Positions 58,765 through 64,000 of a stretch of DNA of 64,000 bases are shown here, one piece after another. How positions within the stretch are numbered: position 1 is the first letter of the stretch; every line of letters begins with the position of its first letter. The notes below the pieces were generated by a model, which did no database searches, was not told the origin of the DNA, and saw only the letters and a list, made by a program, of their open reading frames with translations. The DNA is from Arthrobacter koreensis. GTDB lineage: Bacteria; Actinomycetota; Actinomycetes; Actinomycetales; Micrococcaceae. The DNA is taken from positions 124,001 through 188,000 of the forward strand of contig NZ_WACG01000005.1 of NCBI RefSeq assembly GCF_009193255.1, given 5' to 3'. Position numbers and translations under genes: made by a program.

Positions 58765-59550
58765 ATGCAGACATTCGTTCCCTACGAGGACTTCCGGCAA
58801 AGCGCTGAGGTGCTCGACTCTCCGCGTCTGGGGAAGCAAAGGGTTGAAACCCTGCAGATCCTGCGGGCGCTGGTCCTTCCCGACTACGGCTGGCAAAATC
58901 ACCCCGCCACCCGGATGTGGATGGGTTACGTGCCCGCATTGGTTTCCTACGGCCTGGCCATGACCGATGGGTGGACCGGCCGGGGATTTGCCGACACGGT
59001 GCGGGAACAGCTGGTCGAGTTCGCGCCAGAGGCCGACGGCGGGAAGGTGCGTCTGCCCCCGTGGCTCGGCGAGGCGGAGGTTCACGAGAGCCACCGGTCG
59101 AACCTGCTCGCCAAAGATCCCGTGTTCTACGCGGACCTGTTCCCCGGCACTCCCCCGGATCTGCCTTATGTGTGGCCGGAACCGGAAAAGCTGGTCCTGC
59201 CGGAGGAACCCGGACCGGACTCGCTGTGGGCTGCTCGGCCTGTTCCCGGGGGCGACAGGCCCGTGATCGAACTGCCGAAGCTGTCCGCTCGCGGTGCACC
59301 CGTGACGGGAAAGAAAGCGCGCCAGCTGGAACGCTTCCTGGAGGAAATGAACGACGGCGACGAGGTCGTCCTGCTGGGACCGGACCGAGCTGTTCTACAG
59401 CTGGCCACCGTGGGGGAAGTGACCCTGACGAATGACAGTGCCGTCCGTCCTGTCCAGGTCTCCGGCACTGTGCTCCGGTCCGAGTTTTCTTACCCAGCCC
59501 TGCTGCAAGATCCCCGGGTGCTCTTTTCAGTGCCGAAACCCGGCCGCTAG
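58765..59550 (+). CDS. MSMEG_6728 family protein
   Basis: A 261-residue cytoplasmic protein. MQTFVPYEDFRQSAEVLDSP and LGKQRVETLQILRAL, NHPATRMWMGY, and ESHRSNLLAKDP are the conserved motifs of the MSMEG_6728 family, which I recall as distantly similar to pyrimidine-dimer glycosylase-like proteins; activity is not established. The C-terminal 100 residues (from about 165) are an extra region with charged helices and beta-type segments. It follows the DUF1684 gene by 14 nt, so the two are likely co-transcribed. Confidence 0.85.
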   Translation: MQTFVPYEDFRQSAEVLDSPRLGKQRVETLQILRALVLPDYGWQNHPATRMWMGYVPALVSYGLAMTDGWTGRGFADTVREQLVEFAPEADGGKVRLPPWLGEAEVHESHRSNLLAKDPVFYADLFPGTPPDLPYVWPEPEKLVLPEEPGPDSLWAARPVPGGDRPVIELPKLSARGAPVTGKKARQLERFLEEMNDGDEVVLLGPDRAVLQLATVGEVTLTNDSAVRPVQVSGTVLRSEFSYPALLQDPRVLFSVPKPGR

Positions 59551-59559
59551 ACCGGGACA

Positions 59560-60255
59560 TTAGCCCGGCCATCCCGAAAGCACTGCTGTATCCACGTACC
59601 AGCCGTCTCCGGTGAACGTTGCCTCCAGGAGCATGTGACTGGAGTGGAGGTTACCGGCAACCACGTCGACTGACTTGCCCGAGTTGTCTCGAAAGACCAT
59701 CACTTTCTGCCTCACCGACATCGTTGCCTGCCGCCGGTTTTCCGGCGTTAGGACAAAAGCCGACTCAAGCTTGTCCACCTCAACCAGTCCGCCTTCCACC
59801 CATCCCCCATTCGCATAGGTCTCCGGGATCCTCCCGTACATGCCTCCGCAGACGTCGCACTCCGGCGTTGTCACCGCTTTGAGCGGTGCGGTGTCTCCGG
59901 TTTGGTACGTGTAGTCGACAAGCTCAAACCAATGCTCGGCGAATGCCAGCAGTCCGTCCCTTGTCTCCTGGCGTGCCGCCTCGGGCAGTACCGGCAGCTC
60001 CACATTGGCAGCCGGCCCCGCGCCGGAAGCCTGGCTGTAGGAAGGGGTGGGTGCCGGCGTCGGCGGTTCCACAGATGCGGGGGCGGAGGAACCCGTCTCT
60101 GCGGGTTCCTCCCGGGATGTGTTTACCGCCGGTTTGAAGCTGACCATCGAGCAGCTACTCAACAGGAGGGTGAGCAGGGCAGCCACGAGCACTCGGAAGA
60201 CGGCTCGTTCGGGTCTTCCTGGTCCCGAGGGAATCCGTTTCTTCTGCATGGCCAT
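59560..60255 (-). CDS. DUF6318 family lipoprotein (paralog 1)
   Basis: A 231-residue secreted lipoprotein: signal helix about residues 20-34, lipobox LLSSC with Cys35, a Pro/Ser/Ala linker (45-80), and the DUF6318 domain with LLAFAEHWFELVDYTYQTGD, a CDVCGG motif (Cys133 and Cys136) and NGGWVEGG. Function unknown; the fold resembles small sensing or packing domains of the NTF2-like kind, but this is a guess. The last in a minus-strand run of exported proteins. Confidence 0.85.
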   Translation of the reverse strand: MAMQKKRIPSGPGRPERAVFRVLVAALLTLLLSSCSMVSFKPAVNTSREEPAETGSSAPASVEPPTPAPTPSYSQASGAGPAANVELPVLPEAARQETRDGLLAFAEHWFELVDYTYQTGDTAPLKAVTTPECDVCGGMYGRIPETYANGGWVEGGLVEVDKLESAFVLTPENRRQATMSVRQKVMVFRDNSGKSVDVVAGNLHSSHMLLEATFTGDGWYVDTAVLSGWPG

Positions 60256-60342
60256 CTCCGTAAGTCCGCCGGACGTTGTGGATCGAGGCTATGCCTATCT
60301 CTGCGGGTGATTTGGCTTATCCACAGGGCGGATTTCGGACGA

Positions 60343-61227
60343 TCAGCAGCCGACCCCACTGGGGTTCACCAGGCAGTTGTCCGCCACGTTGCGGGACTCC
60401 GACCGCCACACGCTCAGTATCTGGGAGGGGGAGGCGATTTCGGCGCGCCCGTCGATGGGAATCATCGGGCCGCCGTTCACAGAGTATTGACCTGAAAAGA
60501 ACGTCGTGGTGCTTACCGGAACGTCACCGGTCTGCGAATACACGTGGCTGGTGGCTGTCTGCTCTCCCCAGCGTGCCTCCGGCACCGGACCTCCCGGAGT
60601 GGAAACAGGCCCATACACGGTTCCGTCGCCGTAGTTGAACGTGTACTCCGTGGGCTCCACTTCAATGCGGATCGATTGTCCAAGCAGCTCCATCTCGAAG
60701 ACCTGGGGCCGCGCTTCTACATAGACGTTCGTGTGCGCGCCGATCAGTGTGTGAGGGCTGGGCTGCAGGGTTACGGAGCCCGGAGCGATCGGGGCTTCCT
60801 GGAAGGCTCTGAGGATCTCTCCGCGCAAGCGCTCCTCGAACGCAGCCGGGTCTTCTGAATAGATGCAGGTTGGGGCTTCACTCAACCTTTCCCAGACCGG
60901 ATTATCATCGCCTTTCAAGGCAGACGACCACCACACAAGTCGACCGTTCGGACCCGCGTTGCATTCAAGCCCATACCGCACAAAACAATCGATATCCCCA
61001 TTGTTCTCGTCGAAGCAGGCCGCTTCGTATTTGTACTGCATAGGGTCGTCGGGGAGCCCAACCTGGAATGTCGCCCATGCGCCGCTGATTGGATCCTGGT
61101 AGAAGGTTGCGTTGCCTTGCACGGTGCCTTCGGAACCAAGGTCTCCAGCCCCCTCCCCACTTCCAGCCAACATGCCGAGGATTAAGGACAAACTGATCAC
61201 TTGCCCGCCTATTGGAGACAACGTCAT
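60343..61227 (-). CDS. Secreted PKD-like domain protein
   Basis: A 294-residue protein of unknown function with a probable signal peptide (residues 1-24, no lipobox). The C-terminal half contains a PKD-like beta domain: VEPTEYTFNYGDGTVYGPVS, then ATSHVYSQTGDVPVSTTTFF and SGQYSVNGG. The N-terminal half is Cys-rich (ACFDENNGDIDCFVRYGLEC). The start ATG 61227 overlaps the upstream DUF6318 stop by 4 nt, so it is coupled to that lipoprotein, and a partner role in the envelope is likely. Confidence 0.8.
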   Translation of the reverse strand: MTLSPIGGQVISLSLILGMLAGSGEGAGDLGSEGTVQGNATFYQDPISGAWATFQVGLPDDPMQYKYEAACFDENNGDIDCFVRYGLECNAGPNGRLVWWSSALKGDDNPVWERLSEAPTCIYSEDPAAFEERLRGEILRAFQEAPIAPGSVTLQPSPHTLIGAHTNVYVEARPQVFEMELLGQSIRIEVEPTEYTFNYGDGTVYGPVSTPGGPVPEARWGEQTATSHVYSQTGDVPVSTTTFFSGQYSVNGGPMIPIDGRAEIASPSQILSVWRSESRNVADNCLVNPSGVGC

Positions 61228-61874
61228 GGCATTTGCTTCATGGTTACAACGTCCATTGCGATCCAGGACCCGTCCCGAAAACTAGCGTCTATTAGCTGGA
61301 TATACGCATCTCCTTGGCCCACCGTCCGAATGAGACCCTCTGGGCCGTAGACATCGATAGGCACCTGCTTGAACATAACCAACGCCTGCCGATTTCCCGA
61401 TTCGGTTAGTGCGTATTCTGAGGCGGCGGACGTCACCTCAATCTGACCGCCAACCGTCCACCCACCGTCTTCGAACCAAGTCGCGAGCGTCGAATAGGCG
61501 CCGTTGCAAGCGGTACAGTCCGGGCCGCTGATTTCTTTCAAGGGACCCACTTCTCCGGTTTCGTATCCGTAGGCAGCAGCCTCATACCAATACCGCGCAA
61601 AGGCAACGAGCCCCTCCTTCGACTCGACCTTCGCTTCCTCCGGCATCTCAGGCAGCGGAACATTCTCCGCAGGACCCTCAGCAGACGCAGGCTTGTACGT
61701 CGCAGTCGGCGTAGGAGAGGGCGTGGAAGAAGTACTGGGCGAAACAGAACTGCTCGGCGACTGGGCCGCATCAGCATCGGGATCATCAGAACCGGAACAG
61801 GCCCCAAGGACAAGAGCACCAGCCAGAGCCAGGGAAACCGCAGCAAACTGGCGTCGAACACCAAGACTGGACAT
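61224..61874 (-). CDS. DUF6318 family lipoprotein (paralog 2)
   Basis: A 216-residue lipoprotein with lipobox VLGAC (Cys26), a Ser/Pro/Thr linker at 35-65 and the DUF6318 domain: GLVAFARYWYEAAAYGYETG, CTACNG (Cys120 and Cys123), FEDGGWTVGG. Clearly paralogous to the product of 59560-60255, from which it is separated by the PKD gene. GGGGG lies five nt before ATG 61874. The two shared Cys suggest a disulfide or metal site. Confidence 0.87.
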   Translation of the reverse strand: MSSLGVRRQFAAVSLALAGALVLGACSGSDDPDADAAQSPSSSVSPSTSSTPSPTPTATYKPASAEGPAENVPLPEMPEEAKVESKEGLVAFARYWYEAAAYGYETGEVGPLKEISGPDCTACNGAYSTLATWFEDGGWTVGGQIEVTSAASEYALTESGNRQALVMFKQVPIDVYGPEGLIRTVGQGDAYIQLIDASFRDGSWIAMDVVTMKQMP

Positions 61875-61988
61875 TAAGACCCCCGTGATAGAGAAGGCAG
61901 CGTGCGGTAGATGCTACTGAAACTGCCGCATAGCATACGTACTTATCCACAGCACGCCACAGCAAAAGTGCAAAGAAGCCCAGAAAAC

Positions 61989-62627
61989 TCAATCGGAATT
62001 GTGCAGGGAAACCAGCATGCGCCTCACATCGCGGTACTCATCAGAATCCACATACGCTGAGGCCTTGTCCAAGTGGGCAGCAGAGTCCATTCCCTTGTCA
62101 GGACGGACAACACCGGCAAACCGGGCCCCGCTGGACTCAGTCAGGGTGAAGAAATCGAAAAGACCGCAGGCCGCGTCTTCCTTTGACGGAGGTGGAGCAC
62201 TGACCACCGCATAGGTCACCAGGGCCTCGCCGGAAGCCGGAGCTACAGAACGGTAGACAAACCGCTGCGAAGTGCCCTGCCCGGACTCAAGTTCCGGCAT
62301 GGGCTGGGAATCGTATTCGGTATAGGCCACCGGCTCCTGCATACCCATGCAGACCTGGTCCGTAATAATTCCGGTGTCCAGCCAGGCAATCACCTCGCCG
62401 TCGGCGTCGTGAACCCGCAGGGAAACACCGCCGGAAGGATCATTGGCCAGCGCAGGAACCTGCTCAACCTGCCAGTCAGAACGGTATTCAAACTCCAGCG
62501 AGCTCTCCGAAACCGCATAGGAAGACCATGCCTGACCTGCCGGATCGGAAGGCTGTGGCGCAGCACACGAGGCCGCAGCAAGGCCCGCCGTCACGGCGGC
62601 ACACAACAGGGTGTTACGGTATCTCAC
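61989..62627 (-). CDS. Lipoprotein of unknown function
   Basis: A 212-residue lipoprotein with signal peptide and lipobox AAASC (Cys21). The mature part is a single beta-rich domain (SSLEFEYRSDWQVEQVP, GVSLRVHDADGEVIAWLDTG) that I do not recognise; it resembles small exported domains of actinobacteria. GTG 62627 is preferred, with GGGAG five nt upstream; frame extension to 62786 is not protein-like. It is the first gene of the secreted run, 114 nt before the DUF6318 paralog 2 start. Confidence 0.8.
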   Translation of the reverse strand: MRYRNTLLCAAVTAGLAAASCAAPQPSDPAGQAWSSYAVSESSLEFEYRSDWQVEQVPALANDPSGGVSLRVHDADGEVIAWLDTGIITDQVCMGMQEPVAYTEYDSQPMPELESGQGTSQRFVYRSVAPASGEALVTYAVVSAPPPSKEDAACGLFDFFTLTESSGARFAGVVRPDKGMDSAAHLDKASAYVDSDEYRDVRRMLVSLHNSD

Positions 62628-62788
62628 ATCGGCTCCCGGAGGTTTCCGCGTGCTAAGCATCAATGCTACGCAGCCCCGCCAGCGCCGCCCATAGCATCCG
62701 CGGTTTCCACGCACCGGCACGGCACCAAAAACCGACAGGTGAGTTTCAGCGGTCCAGCTACCGTGCAGCGTCGCACGCTTCCCCACTC

Positions 62789-64000
62789 ATGTCACATGCC
62801 CTAACCGGCCCGACCCCCTTGGAGGCTCCAATTACCGACATCACTGCAGAACACGACGTCTACTTCGGCACACCGGAAGAAGGCGCAGAGGCAGAAGACC
62901 TCCAGACGGCATCCCTGGCCGTCGTCGAACGGGTTGAACACCGCCCGAACGTCAGCAAAATCAAGGGCAGGCTGACCCTCATGGACACCGGCCTGACCCC
63001 GCACCAGGCCATGGTGGAAGACCTGCTGTTCGTCCGCCGGGTACTGGACGACGCCGGAATCGACTACCTGCTGGTCCGCGGCAACGACCAGCGCCCCGTC
63101 ATCGCAATAGACCTCAAACTGCGCGAAGAGCTCCGCCGCGCCTTCGTGGAAGCCTGCAGCGACGAACCGTTCTACTCCCGCAGCGTGGACACCGAAAAGT
63201 CACGCACCCTCCTGGTGGCCGACGGCGAGCTCTCACCGCATGAGCGCACACGCATCATCCGCCTCTTCCGCCCGCGCGGAACCAGCGGAACCAACCTCGT
63301 GTTCGGCCCCTCCGCAGGCGTCCAGGTGGAGCTGTGGGAACTCGGAGAGAAGGAGATCACCCTCCCCGTCGAGAACTCCCTGACCCGCCGCACCCTGCCG
63401 GCCTCCGAAGTTGTCCGCGGCAGCGTTGACAAGCACGGCCTGACCTGGCCCACCATCGAGAACATGTTCGCAGACCACGCCACGGACATCCGGTTCGACG
63501 TGGACCTGGTCTTCTCCTGGGTGGACGGAAGCTCACCGGAATACCGCGCCCGCCGTGCCGCCCTGATGCAGGACGCCGTAGTCGGCGAAGGTGACGACCA
63601 CGAAGCCCGCTACCGCCAGATCAATGAGCTGAAGTACGCCCTGCGCTCGGTATACATGTTCGCGCCCTGGATCCGCCGCATCTTCATCGCCTCCGATTCC
63701 CCTCGCCCGGACTGGCTGGCAGACCACCCGTCCGTCACGTTCGTGCCGGCAACGGAGCACTTCCGCGACCCGTCCGTGCTGCCGACGTTCAACTCGCAGG
63801 CAGTCGAATCCCAGCTGCAGCACATCCCCGGACTATCCGAGCACTTCCTCTATTCCAATGACGACATGTTCTTCGGCCGCCCCGTCGGACCGGACCTGTT
63901 CTTCTCCCCCGGCGGGATCACCAAGTTCATCGAAGCCAGCACCCGCATCGGACTCGGAGCCAATGATCCGGAACGCAGCGGATTCGAGAACGCCGCCCGC
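62789..64000 (+). CDS. Stealth family capsule polysaccharide phosphotransferase (C-terminus cut by window edge)
   Basis: A protein of at least 404 residues that runs past the window. Stealth proteins transfer sugar-1-phosphate in the synthesis of phosphate-linked surface polymers. CR1 is seen as DVDLVFSWVDGSSPEYRAR near residue 240, CR2 as RYRQINELKYALRSVYMFAP with SDSPRPDWL, and the acidic FLYSNDDMFFGRP of CR3. The N-terminal 230 residues are a less conserved nucleotidyltransferase-like region. No ribosome site precedes ATG 62789; another start is possible. GDP-mannose from the gene at 14658 could feed such envelope polymers, but that is inference. Confidence 0.88.
   Translation, partial: MSHALTGPTPLEAPITDITAEHDVYFGTPEEGAEAEDLQTASLAVVERVEHRPNVSKIKGRLTLMDTGLTPHQAMVEDLLFVRRVLDDAGIDYLLVRGNDQRPVIAIDLKLREELRRAFVEACSDEPFYSRSVDTEKSRTLLVADGELSPHERTRIIRLFRPRGTSGTNLVFGPSAGVQVELWELGEKEITLPVENSLTRRTLPASEVVRGSVDKHGLTWPTIENMFADHATDIRFDVDLVFSWVDGSSPEYRARRAALMQDAVVGEGDDHEARYRQINELKYALRSVYMFAPWIRRIFIASDSPRPDWLADHPSVTFVPATEHFRDPSVLPTFNSQAVESQLQHIPGLSEHFLYSNDDMFFGRPVGPDLFFSPGGITKFIEASTRIGLGANDPERSGFENAAR

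Noticed and set aside
57434-59572. A minus-strand frame of about 700 codons spanning the TauE/SafE start, DUF1684 and MSMEG_6728 genes
   Set aside because: Antisense and out-of-frame to three genes with family motifs. No motif of its own.

Overview
The window is high-GC actinobacterial chromosome, most likely from Arthrobacter or a close relative (Micrococcaceae). The evidence is gene content and order: mazG-eno-FtsB/DivIC-DUF501, the sdhCDAB order, a dimeric NADP isocitrate dehydrogenase, DUF6350 beside purN, a DUF222/HNH protein, DUF6318 lipoproteins and a Stealth protein. GTG and TTG starts are common and many genes overlap by 4 nt. I see no rRNA, tRNA, insertion sequence, phage or CRISPR array. 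Most of the window is core chromosome; the accessory part is roughly 54-64 kb.

Layout. 0-5.7 kb (minus): DedA protein, adenosine deaminase, mazG, enolase, FtsB-like protein and a DUF501 protein cut by the window edge. 5.9-13.1 kb (minus): a nucleoside uptake and salvage operon of BMP-type lipoprotein, ATPase, two permeases, cdd and deoA. 13.3-15.8 kb: M20 amidohydrolase and mannose-1-phosphate guanylyltransferase. 15.9-19.5 kb (plus): sdhCDAB with a clear promoter and terminator. 19.6-25.1 kb: hydrolase, 2'-5' RNA ligase-like protein, trpS, xth, a small membrane protein, a macro-domain protein and a GAP-family membrane protein. 25.2-30 kb: NarL-type two-component pair facing a three-gene ABC-2 exporter. 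30-34 kb: folD-glyA, a GNAT protein and purU. 34-41.5 kb: gamma-carbonic-anhydrase-like protein, ROK regulator, monosaccharide ABC transporter (mmsA-mmsB-chvE type) and a Gfo/Idh oxidoreductase. 41.6-46.4 kb: MacB/FtsX-type ABC pair, a glutamate-cysteine-ligase-family protein and an Hsp20 with CIRCE and HAIR operators. 47-54 kb: icd, purH, an MFS transporter lying between purH and purN, purN, a small membrane protein and DUF6350. 54-64 kb: HNH protein, TauE/SafE permease, DUF1684, MSMEG_6728-type protein, a run of secreted proteins (DUF6318, PKD-like, DUF6318, lipoprotein) and a truncated Stealth phosphotransferase.

How the genes fit together. One-carbon metabolism is well represented: glyA and folD generate folate one-carbon units, purN and purH consume 10-formyl-THF, and purU hydrolyses it. 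The BMP transporter feeds cdd and deoA. The ROK regulator gene and the sugar transporter share a near-identical 21-nt promoter sequence centred on CTTGACGACAAG, which makes a self-contained sugar regulon likely.

The least ordinary signals are: two related intergenic long hairpins (5.9 and 23.5 kb); a leader ORF with an ideal ribosome binding site overlapping the mmsA start; structured intergenic elements at 40.2-40.3 and 41.5 kb; joint CIRCE and HAIR control of an Hsp20 with a long Ser/Gly tail, followed by a CCGGG minisatellite; divergent, apparently leaderless promoters at 58.1 kb; and a secreted-protein cluster with two DUF6318 paralogs sharing a CxxC motif.
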